The notes: generated by a model not told the origin, from the letters alone. A DNA stretch of 64,000 nucleotides from Gymnodinialimonas phycosphaerae (GCF_019195455.1 NZ_JAIMBW010000001.1:3252001-3316000), one strand, 5' to 3'. Counted from the stretch's first letter, positions 27,539-37,378 are shown. Made by a program: numbers and translations.

Positions 27539-28150
27539 TTAGTGGCTGAAAATATCCATCTCGGGCCAACCGGCCAAGTCAAGCTTCGCGCGCATCGGCA
27601 AGAAATCGAAACAGGCCTGCGCCATCTCGGTCCGGCCTTCGCGGGCCAGCATCGCGTCCAGTTTGTCTTTCACGTCGTGCAGATAAAGCACATCAGAGGC
27701 AGCGTATTCGATCTGCGCCGGCGTTAGCGTATCAGCCCCCCAGTCCGAGCTTTGCTGCTGCTTGGAGATGTCGGTGCCAAGCAGTTCCTGCAACAGGTTC
27801 TTGAGGCCGTGGCGGTCCGTATAGGTGCGCACCAGTTTCGACGCGATCTTGGTGCAATAGACCGGCGCGGTCAGCGCGCCGAAGGCGTTATACATGGCGG
27901 CGATATCGAAACGCCCGAAATGGAACAGCTTGAGTGTATCGGGGTCTTCCAGAAGTGCGCAGAGATTCGGCGCCTCTGTCTGACCCTTGGCCACTTGCAC
28001 CAGATGCGCGTTGCCGTCCCCGTCGGACAGTTGGATTACACACAGGCGGTCGCGGTGCGGATGCAGGCCCATGGTTTCGCAATCGATCGCGACGATGGGT
28101 CCGAGGTGCAGCCCATCGGGAAGGTCATTTTGGTACAAGGTGTTGGTCAT
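27539..28150 (-). CDS. Short RNase D-type 3'-5' exonuclease
   Basis: This protein of the DEDD exonuclease superfamily is 203 aa. D23 and E25 in AIDCETM, the second block around LFHFGRFDIAAM and the third around YAASDVLYLHDV supply the catalytic acids and the tyrosine. It lacks the C-terminal HRDC domains of E. coli RNase D (about 375 aa), so it is a short alphaproteobacterial form, probably acting in tRNA or other RNA 3'-end processing. It follows tRNA-Leu on the same strand and precedes lptC. Confidence 0.88.
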   Translation of the reverse strand: MTNTLYQNDLPDGLHLGPIVAIDCETMGLHPHRDRLCVIQLSDGDGNAHLVQVAKGQTEAPNLCALLEDPDTLKLFHFGRFDIAAMYNAFGALTAPVYCTKIASKLVRTYTDRHGLKNLLQELLGTDISKQQQSSDWGADTLTPAQIEYAASDVLYLHDVKDKLDAMLAREGRTEMAQACFDFLPMRAKLDLAGWPEMDIFSH

Positions 28151-28237
28151 CGGGCGTTCCGCACGTTCAGTTCAGATTTGCGGGGGAATGCCCCTCGCGC
28201 TCAGGTAGGCCACAGGCCGGTAGCGCAAGGAAAGACT

Positions 28238-28324
28238 TGGTGCCCAGGAGAGGACTCGAACCTCCACATCGTTGCCAATACTAGCACCTGAAGCTAGCGC
28301 GTCTACCAATTCCGCCACCTGGGC
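28238..28324 (-). tRNA. tRNA-Leu (anticodon CAG)
   Basis: The minus strand folds into a full cloverleaf: acceptor GCCCAGG/CCTGGGC, D-arm GGCGGAATTGGTAGACGC, anticodon stem CTAGC/GCTAG with loop TTCAGGT, a long leucine-type variable arm, T-arm GGTTCGAGTCC and an encoded CCA (28240-28238). The 87-base length and G-A-A-T-T-G-G-T-A-G-A D-loop fit class II leucine tRNAs. It reads CUG codons. Confidence 0.96.
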
Positions 28325-28340
28325 AGGTGTCGTGAGGGGG

Positions 28341-28369
28341 CTGATATAACCGCGCCCGCGCGCCGTCAA
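28341..28369 (-). promoter_or_regulatory. Candidate promoter of tRNA-Leu
   Basis: On the minus strand a good -35 box TTGACG (28369-28364) overlaps the tamB stop codon and is followed after 15 or 17 bases by TATATC or TATCAG. Initiation would fall just upstream of the tRNA 5' end at 28324. This suggests the tRNA has its own promoter rather than being only a tamAB trailer. Confidence 0.45.
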
Positions 28370-31300
28370 TAGTCCTGCTCGAAGAAGATTCCGATAGAGC
28401 TGCCTCCGTCTGATCCAACGGACCCACGCGCAGTGATATTCGGAGTCAGATCGATGTTCAGGGACAGGTCCGCGTCGCCCTCGGCGTTGATGGTGACGTC
28501 AGTGTAGATGTTGTCGGACAGGTAGCGTCCGGCGGTCACGGCGGCGTTGCCTTCGTCGTCGGTGGACAGGTCCAGATCGTCGAGGCCAAGGCCATCGCGC
28601 AGCCCCGCGATGAAGCCGGAATTGGTAGAACCGCCCGCCAGCGACGTGGCTGCATCGGCCATTTGCAAAAGCTGCAATGGCGACAGCCCCGAGACAGAGC
28701 GACCGAACAGAAGCTGCGCCAGAACCTCATCCTCGGGCAGGGCGGGGCTTGAGGAGAAGGTGATTTCCGGGCTGGAGGCCGCGCCGACGACACCGATCGT
28801 AATCTCGTACCCGCTGGCGCGGGAGGTGGCGGCAAGGCGCAGGAAAGGGTCGAAACTGCCTTGCAGGGTCGCGGACCCTTCGGTGAAGTCCAGCCGGGTG
28901 CCAAGGATCGACAGCCTGCCGCGCAACAGGTTGAACTGTCCCGTGGGGATCATGTTGGCGGTAGTGCCGAACAGGCGGAGGGTGCCGCCGAATTCCGCAT
29001 CAATCCCACGCCCGCGCAGGAAAATCCGCCCCGGCGCATTGATCGTGATGTCGAGGCCGGTGGTCGCACTGCCGCTGGCACCCCCGTTGGACCCGGTGGC
29101 CAGAAGCCCCGCGAACTGCCGCGTCAGGCGCTGCTCTCGGGTTTCTCCGACGTAGCGGATCTCGGGGATGGCGGCGCTGCCATATAGGCTGGCCTCGGGG
29201 ACCCGGATCTCGGATTCGCCAAGGTTGACGGTACCACTGACTTGGGGACCGCGTGCGAGGGGGCCGGAAATCGTCAGATCCGCGCTGCTGATCCGCGCCT
29301 CGTAAAGCGTGGGATCCACAAGGCGTGCATCCCGCAGGCCGATGGCGAGTTGCGCATCGAGGCCCGGATTGGCGAGGTTGATCGACCCATTAGCGCTGAT
29401 GCCACCGCCACTGGAGATACGGCCATTCGCATTGATCGACAGGCGCCCGCCTGAAAGCTGGCCATTCACGCCGACATTCTCCACCGCCAAGGCATAGGTC
29501 GGCACCGAAACGCGGGTATTCGTGGTATTGAGCGTGCCCGACAGCGCCGCAAGCCCGGGCTGCCCCTGCATCGCAAGATTGAAATTCGCCGTCCCACGGA
29601 TCGACCGGGGGGCGATGTAGCGATTTGCCAGTGCAAGGGGCGCGCTGCCTGTGGCCGTCAGATCGACACTGCCGTCGGGCAGGCCGACGCGGCCATTGAC
29701 AGCGGCGCCCATGCCGCCCGGTCCACCAAGGTCAGCACTGATCTGCCAGGGATCGTCCCCGTTGCGGGTGATCGTCCCGTCGGCGCGCACAGGCCCGGTG
29801 AGAGCATCGGTGAACAGGCCGACATTCGTCAGGCGCGCGGCGATGTCGGCGCGGCTGGCCTGGGGTCCGATGCTGACATCGCCCGTCACGGTCAGCTCTG
29901 GATTGGCGACCGACAGGTCCGAGAGGGTCAGAACCTCTCCCTCACGCACAGCGATGGCCGAAAGCGTCGTGCGCCCGGCCAGAAGCTGCGGCGGAATACC
30001 GTTGCCAAGGTTCAGTCCCTGGGCCGAAGCGTCCAGCGCAAGGGTGAAATCAGTGGTCTCGGCGTCGAAAACGCCGTCGATATCCGCGCGAATGGCATTG
30101 GGGCCGGTAAGGTTCGCGACGACGTCGGACGGCGCGGTGCCGGTACGCGTGACATCGGCTGCGATGGTAACGGGGCCGGACAGCAGGTCGGTGAACAGGC
30201 CCACATTCTGGAGCTGAAACCGGGTGGTCGCAGAGGTATCGCCGGAACTGAGCGATGCGTCGGCGGCAAGGCTCAGTTCCGCGTTTTCAAGGCTGAGATC
30301 TTGCAAGGTCAGGCCCGTCTCGTCGCGGGTCACCTGCGCTGAAAGAAGCGTTTCCCCGGCGAAAAGTTCTGCGGGCACGGCGTCGGCCAGTCGAAGGTCA
30401 CGACCCTGGCCGCTGATGGCCAGATCAAAAGCGCCTGAAAGCGGCTCTGCGGTGCCTGTCAGGGACAGATCAACGGCACCATCGAGAGGTTGGCCCGCAA
30501 GGAGGCCGAAGCGGCCAAGGTCCCCAGCCTGCGCGGCGAGTTCCAGAACGACGTCCAAACGCCCCTCTCCGGTCTGGGCCGAGGCGCCGCCGGTCAGGGC
30601 GACTTCGCCAGTCGCCAGGGTCAGATCCGACAGGATCATCGGCGCGCCGTTGACCCAAGACATCATCGCGCTGAGGTCGATCTGTGTGCCAAGGGCCTGC
30701 GCAAACGCCGGATCGCGGTGGCTGACGCCCGTCAAGGCGCCGGTCAGGTCAGCCGTCGCAGCCTCGATCCCGGTGTCGGTGATCGCCAGCGCGCCTTGCA
30801 GGTCAAGGGCGGTGTCGGTGATGGTCAAGTCGTCCACTGACAGCTGGTCCAGATCCAGCCGCAGGCGGTAGGCATCGCCCTCGTCGCGGTCATAGATGAT
30901 CGCCAGACCGGCCCGCGCGATCTGCGCGTTCACGCCGCCCGCTGGCAGACGCACCGTGTCACCTTCAGGCGGCGTGATCTGCCCGACGAGCGAGACCTGG
31001 CTTGGCAGTCCATTCGGGGCGAGGGCAAGATTGCCCTCCAACGTCAGCGCGGTAGAGGTCAGGCGAAGCGCTTCCAACTCGGTGCCGCCTTCCGCGGATT
31101 GCCGGACCTGCGCTTGCAGCTGCACATCGTCGCCAAAGAACGCGCGGTAATCGGGGAGCAGCAACGGAGAGACATCGCCACCGATGTCCACGGTCACCAA
31201 TTGGTCGCCGGTATCGCCCACCGAAGAGATGACCTGTCCCAGAATGCGGTCCTGACCCCCGGTCGCCAACGCAATGTCGGCTGTGAAGCCGTCAATCGGG

Positions 31301-31986
31301 CCACTGCCTTCAATTGCCAGCCGTACGTCCGGCCGTCCGGGCAGGCCAAGCAATTCGGCAGCAAGCCCGCCCTCGGCCTCTTGCAGCAGAAGCGCAAGGT
31401 CCAGCTGGCGGGTGGCATTGTCGTAGGCGGCATCCAACGTGAATTGCCCGGTCGGCCCATCTAGACGGTCAAGCGTGATGTCCGCCTCACCAGTGCCATT
31501 TGCCAGCAAGAGCCTGCCATCGACAGACAGCGTTGCAGGCAGGCCGATGAGGGGCGCGCCCAAAACGACCTCGGCGACCGAGATGGTGCCGATATCGACC
31601 CTGACAGGCAGGTCAGGCAAGGAAAACGGCTGCGCTTCGGTATCTGAAAGATCGACGCCATCGGCGGGAAGCGGGGGGCGAAGGACCTCTAGCCGGGCCG
31701 CCGTCAGGGCGTTGATCTGAAGCTCTCCGGTCAAAAGCGCGGAGCGGGTCCAATCCAGCACCGCGTCTTCCAGAACCAGCCAAACGCCGTCGGCGTCTGA
31801 AATCTCCATCCGCTCCAACGTCGCTTCCGAGGACAGCGCACCCCGGAACCCGGTGATCGTGACCTGACGGTCATCACCGTCGGACAATTGGTCCTCAAGA
31901 AACCGCGACAGGACGGTGCCGTCGTCCTGGGCAGCGGCTGCAAGCGGGCATAGCGCCAACATCATGATCAGGAGAAAGCGGATCAA
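28366..31986 (-). CDS. tamB: TamB, translocation and assembly module inner-membrane component
   Basis: TamB is a very long periplasm-spanning protein anchored in the inner membrane that works with TamA in outer-membrane assembly or phospholipid transport. The 1206-aa protein has an N-terminal signal-anchor (FLLIMMLALCPLAAA), a long repetitive beta-rich body and the conserved C-terminal TamB domain (about 900-1206) ending GIFFEQDY. It appears to start at TTG 31986, overlapping the tamA TGA as TTGA; ATG 31965 is an alternative. It lies downstream of tamA in one operon. Confidence 0.92.
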   Translation of the reverse strand: MIRFLLIMMLALCPLAAAAQDDGTVLSRFLEDQLSDGDDRQVTITGFRGALSSEATLERMEISDADGVWLVLEDAVLDWTRSALLTGELQINALTAARLEVLRPPLPADGVDLSDTEAQPFSLPDLPVRVDIGTISVAEVVLGAPLIGLPATLSVDGRLLLANGTGEADITLDRLDGPTGQFTLDAAYDNATRQLDLALLLQEAEGGLAAELLGLPGRPDVRLAIEGSGPIDGFTADIALATGGQDRILGQVISSVGDTGDQLVTVDIGGDVSPLLLPDYRAFFGDDVQLQAQVRQSAEGGTELEALRLTSTALTLEGNLALAPNGLPSQVSLVGQITPPEGDTVRLPAGGVNAQIARAGLAIIYDRDEGDAYRLRLDLDQLSVDDLTITDTALDLQGALAITDTGIEAATADLTGALTGVSHRDPAFAQALGTQIDLSAMMSWVNGAPMILSDLTLATGEVALTGGASAQTGEGRLDVVLELAAQAGDLGRFGLLAGQPLDGAVDLSLTGTAEPLSGAFDLAISGQGRDLRLADAVPAELFAGETLLSAQVTRDETGLTLQDLSLENAELSLAADASLSSGDTSATTRFQLQNVGLFTDLLSGPVTIAADVTRTGTAPSDVVANLTGPNAIRADIDGVFDAETTDFTLALDASAQGLNLGNGIPPQLLAGRTTLSAIAVREGEVLTLSDLSVANPELTVTGDVSIGPQASRADIAARLTNVGLFTDALTGPVRADGTITRNGDDPWQISADLGGPGGMGAAVNGRVGLPDGSVDLTATGSAPLALANRYIAPRSIRGTANFNLAMQGQPGLAALSGTLNTTNTRVSVPTYALAVENVGVNGQLSGGRLSINANGRISSGGGISANGSINLANPGLDAQLAIGLRDARLVDPTLYEARISSADLTISGPLARGPQVSGTVNLGESEIRVPEASLYGSAAIPEIRYVGETREQRLTRQFAGLLATGSNGGASGSATTGLDITINAPGRIFLRGRGIDAEFGGTLRLFGTTANMIPTGQFNLLRGRLSILGTRLDFTEGSATLQGSFDPFLRLAATSRASGYEITIGVVGAASSPEITFSSSPALPEDEVLAQLLFGRSVSGLSPLQLLQMADAATSLAGGSTNSGFIAGLRDGLGLDDLDLSTDDEGNAAVTAGRYLSDNIYTDVTINAEGDADLSLNIDLTPNITARGSVGSDGGSSIGIFFEQDY

Positions 31987-33779
31987 AACGCGTGCCCAAT
32001 GCCGATGTAGATGAACAGATCTTCCCCGACGCCCGACCCGCGTACCGGGGTGGCCAGATCGACGCGGATCGGCCCGAAGGGCGTGTCATACCGCACGCCG
32101 ACGCCCGCCCCCGCATGCCAATCACCGTCACCGCCCATGGCATCGGCCCCGATGAAACCCGCGTCGGCAAAGGCGACGAGGCCGAAGTCGGTCTCGCCGA
32201 GGTCTTGGCGGAACTCTGTAGAGAGGCCCGCAAAACTGCGTCCGCCGGACTCGACCCCATTCTGGAGCGCGCCAAGCGATTGAAATTCTTGCCCGCGCAC
32301 GGTGCCGGCACCGCCAGAGTAGAACAGAAAATTCGGTGGGATATCGGTAATGTCGCCGCCCAGGACACTGCCCAGTTGTGCCCGAACCGCGATACGACTG
32401 GCATCGTTGTCGCCGAAGCCCAGGTAGACACGACCATCCAGATAGACCCGCGCGCCACCGGAGCCTTCATTGATGATGAAGGGGGTCGCGCTGCCGTCCA
32501 GGTAGAACAGATCGCGCGCGTCCAGAGGGTCATCGCGGCGGTCCCATGTCAGCCCGACGGGCGCGGACAGGACCGTGACCTGACGGTCACCGAATTCATC
32601 CTCGATATCGTAGTAATCCAGGGCAAAACCCAGCGATCCGATCAGGCGGCGATTGAAGTGATGCTCGGCCCCGATCTCGGCCCCGATCGTGGTCAACGCA
32701 TAGGCGGGCTCGTCCAGATATTCGGCGCCCAACGCCACGTATGCTGTGGTGTCTGGCGTGAAGGTCGCGGGGCGCGAGTAGCGCAGGCCAACGGAGGCAT
32801 CGATGCCCTCCACATCCTCGGTCGAAATTCCCTCCGACCCGATGCCGCTGATCTCACCCTCGATTCGAAGCCTCTCGGCGCCGCCGAAAAGGTTGCGGTG
32901 CAGCCAATAGGCGCTCAGCGCGGCACCGTCATCGGTGGACAGCTCGGCCCCGAAGCCGAAACGGCGCGGCTCATTCTCGACCAAGGTCGCCTCAATATTC
33001 ATTACGCCGTCGGGGCCGACCTCGCCTTCTTGCAAGGCGATGGCCGAAAAGACCCCGGTATCCTGAAGACGGCCTTCCACGCGGCTGAGCGTTTCGGGCG
33101 AGAAGGTATCCCCCTCCGGCAGGCCCGCGATGGCGAGGATGCGGTCAACGCGCATCCGTTCCTGGCCGCGTGGCACAAGCGTGCCAAATTGAACAATCTG
33201 CCCGGGCTCGATCCGCACACGGACATCAAGTACCGCCTCTTGGCCCCGCGCGGTGATCTGCTGATCGCTCACAGCGGCGGTAGCATAGCCGAACTCACGC
33301 CACGCGGTGATCGCGGCACCGGCAGTATCGCGCAACAGGCCTGTGGTGACAGCGCCGCCGGGGCGGAACTCTCCGGGTAATTCAGTGTCGCGCGCGAGGG
33401 GCGAAATCTCGGCGGTGCCAAGCTGGAACACCGGGCCGGGATCGACGCGAATGATGATCTGGTTGATGGCACTTGGCGCGCCGAAGGGTGAGATGCGCGC
33501 GGCCTCGCGCCCATCCACATCGATCCGCACAACCGGAGAGAAATGACCCGCATCATAGAGCGCAGCCACCAAACGCCCGTAATCCGCTCGCGCGGCAGCG
33601 ACGAGATCCTGGGCAGTACGCACGTCTTCCGTTTCCTGCAAAAGCAGGGATGACGCCCGCAGGCGATCGGTCAAATCCTCGTCCACGCCGGGGGCGTTTA
33701 ACTGGATGTCTTGCGCCTGTGCTGTGCCTGCGAAGGCGCAAACCACAAGTGCTAGTGCTGTTGAAACGTATCTGCCCAT
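31983..33779 (-). CDS. tamA: TamA, outer-membrane BamA-family protein
   Basis: TamA is an Omp85-family outer-membrane barrel that partners with TamB. From ATG 33779 it is 598 aa: signal peptide (VSTALALVVCAFAGTAQAQ), POTRA domains (about 25-270) and a 16-strand barrel ending in the membrane-insertion signal with terminal phenylalanine (IYIGIGHAF). GAGVGVRYDTPFGPIRVDLA is a typical last-strand motif. The frame stays open upstream, but only this start gives a signal peptide. It overlaps tamB by 4 bases. Confidence 0.93.
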   Translation of the reverse strand: MGRYVSTALALVVCAFAGTAQAQDIQLNAPGVDEDLTDRLRASSLLLQETEDVRTAQDLVAAARADYGRLVAALYDAGHFSPVVRIDVDGREAARISPFGAPSAINQIIIRVDPGPVFQLGTAEISPLARDTELPGEFRPGGAVTTGLLRDTAGAAITAWREFGYATAAVSDQQITARGQEAVLDVRVRIEPGQIVQFGTLVPRGQERMRVDRILAIAGLPEGDTFSPETLSRVEGRLQDTGVFSAIALQEGEVGPDGVMNIEATLVENEPRRFGFGAELSTDDGAALSAYWLHRNLFGGAERLRIEGEISGIGSEGISTEDVEGIDASVGLRYSRPATFTPDTTAYVALGAEYLDEPAYALTTIGAEIGAEHHFNRRLIGSLGFALDYYDIEDEFGDRQVTVLSAPVGLTWDRRDDPLDARDLFYLDGSATPFIINEGSGGARVYLDGRVYLGFGDNDASRIAVRAQLGSVLGGDITDIPPNFLFYSGGAGTVRGQEFQSLGALQNGVESGGRSFAGLSTEFRQDLGETDFGLVAFADAGFIGADAMGGDGDWHAGAGVGVRYDTPFGPIRVDLATPVRGSGVGEDLFIYIGIGHAF

Positions 33780-33928
33780 GCGAATCTGGTAAATCCCTTC
33801 GATAGCAAACGCCAGCGGTATCCCCTTTGTTCCCTGCCGTTCGCGGAAAGTTGAGACCTTTTGCGCCTTGCCGCACCTTGGGCGGGCACGTATCACCGCA
33901 CCCAAGTCGCGCCTAAAGGAGCCTCACC

Positions 33929-34912
33929 ATGGCCAAACTCGTCACAATCTTCGGTGGATCCGGTTTTGTGGGTCGGTATATCGCCCGCCGCATGGCCAAG
34001 GATGGTTGGCGCGTGCGGGTTGCGGTGCGCCGACCGAATGAAGCGCTGTTCGTCAAGCCTTACGGGGTTGTCGGCCAGGTCGAGCCGATCCTCGCGAATA
34101 TCCGCGACGACGCCAGCGTGCGTGCGGCGATCCATGCCTCGGACGCGGTGGTGAACTGCGTGGGGACCTTTGACGCGGGCGGCAAGAACAATTTCCAGGC
34201 GGTGCAGAATGAGGGCGCGGCCCGGATCGCCCGGATCGCCGCGGAAGAGGGCGTGACCTCGTTCGTGCATATCTCGGCCATTGGTGCTGATGTCGATGGT
34301 CCCAGCCTTTACGCGCAGTCCAAAGGCCAGGGAGAGGCCGCCGTGCTGGAAGCGTTCCCCAATGCCATGATCCTGCGCCCCTCGGTCATTTTCGGGCCTG
34401 AGGACAACTTCTTCAACCGCTTCGCCGGGATGTCCCGCAACACGCCTGTGCTGCCGGTGGCCGGGGCGGAAACGCGATTTCAGCCCGTCTATGTTGATGA
34501 CGTCGCCGCCGCCGCCGTTCTGGGGGTCAAGGGCGAGGCCCACGGCACCTATGAGCTTGGCGGCCCCGATGTCGCTACGTTCCGCGAACTGATGCAGCGC
34601 ATGTTGGATGTCGTTCGCCGCCGCAGGCTGATCGCCAACATCCCGTTTTTCGTGGCGAACATCATGGGCGCAAGCTTTGATCTGCTGTCCACGTTGACGG
34701 GTGGATTGTTCCGAAACGCGATCCTGACGCGGGATCAGGTGCGCAGCCTACGGGTCGATAATGTCGTGGCTGACGACGCGAAAACCCTGAGCGATCTGGG
34801 CATTCAGGCCACGGCGATGGACGCGGTGCTGGAGGATTACCTTTGGCCCTATCGCCCCTCGGGCCAGTTCTCCAACATCACGGAAAGCGCCAAGAACCTG
34901 CGGGAAAGCTAA
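33929..34912 (+). CDS. NDUFA9-like NAD(P)-binding protein (complex I-associated family)
   Basis: This atypical short-chain dehydrogenase/epimerase fold protein, 327 aa, has an N-terminal Rossmann motif GGSGFVGRYIARR and the SPSLYAQSKGQGE-type active-site region (here GPSLYAQSKGQGEA). Alphaproteobacterial members resemble mitochondrial NDUFA9, an accessory subunit of respiratory complex I, but the exact role in bacteria is unsettled. A clear AAAGGAGCC ribosome-binding site precedes the ATG. The convergent uppP stop is only 6 bases downstream. Confidence 0.85.
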   Translation: MAKLVTIFGGSGFVGRYIARRMAKDGWRVRVAVRRPNEALFVKPYGVVGQVEPILANIRDDASVRAAIHASDAVVNCVGTFDAGGKNNFQAVQNEGAARIARIAAEEGVTSFVHISAIGADVDGPSLYAQSKGQGEAAVLEAFPNAMILRPSVIFGPEDNFFNRFAGMSRNTPVLPVAGAETRFQPVYVDDVAAAAVLGVKGEAHGTYELGGPDVATFRELMQRMLDVVRRRRLIANIPFFVANIMGASFDLLSTLTGGLFRNAILTRDQVRSLRVDNVVADDAKTLSDLGIQATAMDAVLEDYLWPYRPSGQFSNITESAKNLRES

Positions 34913-34918
34913 GCCTTT

Positions 34919-35722
34919 TCAGGTATAGGCGATAACCAGCAGCACCACGCCCAATATCACGCGGTAAATCACGTAGGGCGTGAAGCTGACGCTTTGCAGC
35001 AGCTTGAACATCAGGACAAGCGCGCCGAGTGCGGCGATAAAAGACAGCGCCGCCGCGATGGCGCCGTCGCGGGCGGTTTGCGCGTCGGCTGTGGCGATCA
35101 CCTCGGCCCCTGCGAAGACGCCGGATGCGATGATCGTGGGGATCGACATGAGCATTGCCACCCGCGCCGCGCTTTCGCGGTCATATCCCAGATACCGCGC
35201 TGCCGTGATGGTGATGCCGGACCGCGAGGTGCCGGGAATCAGCGCGATGGCCTGCCAGATCCCCATGATCACGGCATCTCGGAAGTCCCAGTTTTTGCTT
35301 CGTTTTTCGTGTTTCCCGGTCTGATCCGCCCAATAAAGGACAAGACCAAAGATCAACATCGTCCAACCGATCACCGCAATGGACCGCAAGTGATCGTAGA
35401 TGCCGGTGATCTCCAGAAACAGGCCGAAGAGGATCACGGGAATGGTCGCGATCACCAGAAGGAACGCAAGCTTCGCGCCGGGTGTGTCGATGCGCCCTGT
35501 CAGAAGGCGCGGGGTGCCGGCGACGGCGGCGCGGACATCGCGCCAGAAATACAGGATTACCGCCCCTAAAGTGCCGACATGAACCGCTACATCGATGGCC
35601 TGTCCCTGGTCTTCACCTCCCATAAGATTCGGAAGGAGAATCAGGTGACCGGAGGAGGAAATTGGCAAGAATTCGGTGATGCCCTGGATCAGGGCAAGCA
35701 GGAAGAGGGTGAACAGGCTCAT
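34919..35722 (-). CDS. uppP: Undecaprenyl-diphosphatase UppP (BacA family)
   Basis: UppP recycles the lipid carrier by dephosphorylating undecaprenyl diphosphate in the membrane and can give bacitracin resistance. The 267-aa polytopic protein shows the catalytic motifs GITEFLPISSSGHLIL (about residues 14-29) and PGTSRSGITI (about 163-172), plus about eight hydrophobic segments. It is divergent from gltD and convergent with the NDUFA9-like gene. Peptidoglycan and polysaccharide synthesis both depend on the carrier it regenerates. Confidence 0.96.
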   Translation of the reverse strand: MSLFTLFLLALIQGITEFLPISSSGHLILLPNLMGGEDQGQAIDVAVHVGTLGAVILYFWRDVRAAVAGTPRLLTGRIDTPGAKLAFLLVIATIPVILFGLFLEITGIYDHLRSIAVIGWTMLIFGLVLYWADQTGKHEKRSKNWDFRDAVIMGIWQAIALIPGTSRSGITITAARYLGYDRESAARVAMLMSIPTIIASGVFAGAEVIATADAQTARDGAIAAALSFIAALGALVLMFKLLQSVSFTPYVIYRVILGVVLLVIAYT

Positions 35723-35763
35723 GCAACCTCTCCGTGTGGTGTTTGTAATGGGCTGATTAAAAA

Positions 35764-35864
35764 CACTATAAATTCCTATAGGTAACCTATTCTGCCCTAT
35801 TGGCGGCCCCGAAGGCGTTCTGTGAAGCCTTCAAACGCGCAATACTTGATTATAGGTCAGTATT
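35764..35864. promoter_or_regulatory. AT-rich dyad cluster between uppP and gltD
   Basis: The 203-base divergent spacer holds three dyads: CTATA-N6-TATAG (35766-35781), ATAGGT-A-ACCTAT (35778-35790) and AATACT-N12-AGTATT (35841-35864). The last is about 60 bases before the gltD GTG and overlaps a possible -35 TTGATT. The cluster could hold both promoters and an operator for glutamate-synthase control. The regulator cannot be named. Confidence 0.4.
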
Positions 35865-35925
35865 ACTGTCTTTTTATCCTTTCACAGGCCCGTTATACGG
35901 GCCGCAAATGGATGGGAGATGTGGT

Positions 35926-37362
35926 GTGGCTAAGCAACCCATGTTGAAGTTCGTGACCGTTGGCAAAGAGATGCCTGAAAAGCGGGAAGCGGACCAGCGT
36001 AAAGAAGATTTCGCCGAGATCTACGGCGAGTATGCGGCGGAAAAAGCGGCGGAGCAGGCCGGGCGGTGCAGCCAGTGTGGCGTGCCCTATTGCCAGAGCC
36101 ATTGCCCGTTGCACAACAATATCCCCGATTGGCTAAAACTTACCGCAGAAGGCCGGCTGCGTGAAGCCTATGACCTGTCGCAGGCGACCAATACCTTCCC
36201 CGAGATCTGTGGGCGGATCTGCCCCCAGGATCGGCTGTGCGAAGGCAATTGCGTGATCGAGCAATCGGGTCACGGGACGGTCACCATCGGCTCGGTCGAG
36301 AAGTATATCACCGACACGGCGTGGGATAACGGGTGGGTCATGCCCATTGCACCCGCCGTCGAACGTCCTGAATCGGTTGGAATTATCGGCGCAGGGCCCG
36401 GCGGCTTGGCCGCGGCGGACATGCTGCGGCGCGCGGGATTGCAGGTGACCGTTTATGATCGTTACGACCGGTCGGGCGGGTTGATGATGTACGGCATCCC
36501 CGGCTTCAAGCTGGAGAAAGACGTCGTGGTGCGGCGCAACAAGCAGCTGGAAGACGGCGGCGTGAAATTCGTGCTGAACTGCAATGTCGGAGAAGACATC
36601 AGCTTCGCGGAAATCCGCGAGAAGCACGACTTTGTCGTTATCGCGACAGGTGTCTACAAGTCCCGCGAATTGGACGGCCCCGGCTCGGGCGCGAACGGGA
36701 TCATCCGTGCGATCGACTACCTAACCGCTTCAAATCGCAAGTCTTTTGGCGATGACGTGCCTGAATTCGATAGCGGAGAACTCAGCGCCGAAGGCAAGCG
36801 CGTTGTGGTGATCGGCGGCGGCGATACGGCGATGGACTGCGTGCGCACGGCCACGCGGCAGGGCGCGACCAGCGTCAAATGTCTTTACCGTCGGGACGAG
36901 GTGAACATGCCCGGTTCGATGCGCGAAGTGCAGAACGCCAAGGAAGAAGGCGTTGATTTCGTTTGGCTTTCGGCGCCCAAGGGCTTCAGCGATCACAAGG
37001 GTGCCGTTGGGGGCGTCATGGTGCAGAAAATGCGATTGGGTGCACCCGATGCGACGGGACGTCAAAGCCCGGAAGTCATTGAAAACGCGGACTACGTCGA
37101 AGACGCGGATATGGTGATCAAGGCGCTTGGGTTCTCGCCCGAGGATCTGCCGACACTGTGGGACACGCCCGAGTTGGAGGTGACGCGTTGGGGCACTGTG
37201 AAGGCCAACCGGACCCACGAGACCGCGTTGGAAAACGTCTTCGCGGTCGGCGATATCGTGCGCGGCGCGAGCCTTGTAGTCTGGGCGATCCGCGATGGCC
37301 GTGAGGCGGCGGAGGCGATCCTGGAGCGGGCTTTGGCGACGAATACCGTGGCCGCCGAATGA
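35926..37362 (+). CDS. gltD: Glutamate synthase small subunit
   Basis: GltD is the NADPH-oxidising flavoprotein subunit of glutamate synthase, passing electrons to GltB. Translation probably starts at GTG 35926 (VAKQPMLKFVTV), with GGGAG seven bases upstream, giving 478 aa; the frame is open further 5' without a plausible start. The N-terminal iron-sulfur cysteines are in RCSQCGVPYCQSHCP and CGRICPQDRLCEGNC. FAD binding is at GAGPGGLAAAD and NADPH binding at VIGGGDTAMDC. Two unrelated small genes separate it from gltB. Confidence 0.95.
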   Translation: MAKQPMLKFVTVGKEMPEKREADQRKEDFAEIYGEYAAEKAAEQAGRCSQCGVPYCQSHCPLHNNIPDWLKLTAEGRLREAYDLSQATNTFPEICGRICPQDRLCEGNCVIEQSGHGTVTIGSVEKYITDTAWDNGWVMPIAPAVERPESVGIIGAGPGGLAAADMLRRAGLQVTVYDRYDRSGGLMMYGIPGFKLEKDVVVRRNKQLEDGGVKFVLNCNVGEDISFAEIREKHDFVVIATGVYKSRELDGPGSGANGIIRAIDYLTASNRKSFGDDVPEFDSGELSAEGKRVVVIGGGDTAMDCVRTATRQGATSVKCLYRRDEVNMPGSMREVQNAKEEGVDFVWLSAPKGFSDHKGAVGGVMVQKMRLGAPDATGRQSPEVIENADYVEDADMVIKALGFSPEDLPTLWDTPELEVTRWGTVKANRTHETALENVFAVGDIVRGASLVVWAIRDGREAAEAILERALATNTVAAE

Positions 37363-37378
37363 AGGGTTAACACGCCCA

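Noticed and set aside
31992..33380. 462-codon open frame opposite tamA
   Set aside because: It is a codon-bias shadow of tamA; no domain, start signal or sensible composition.
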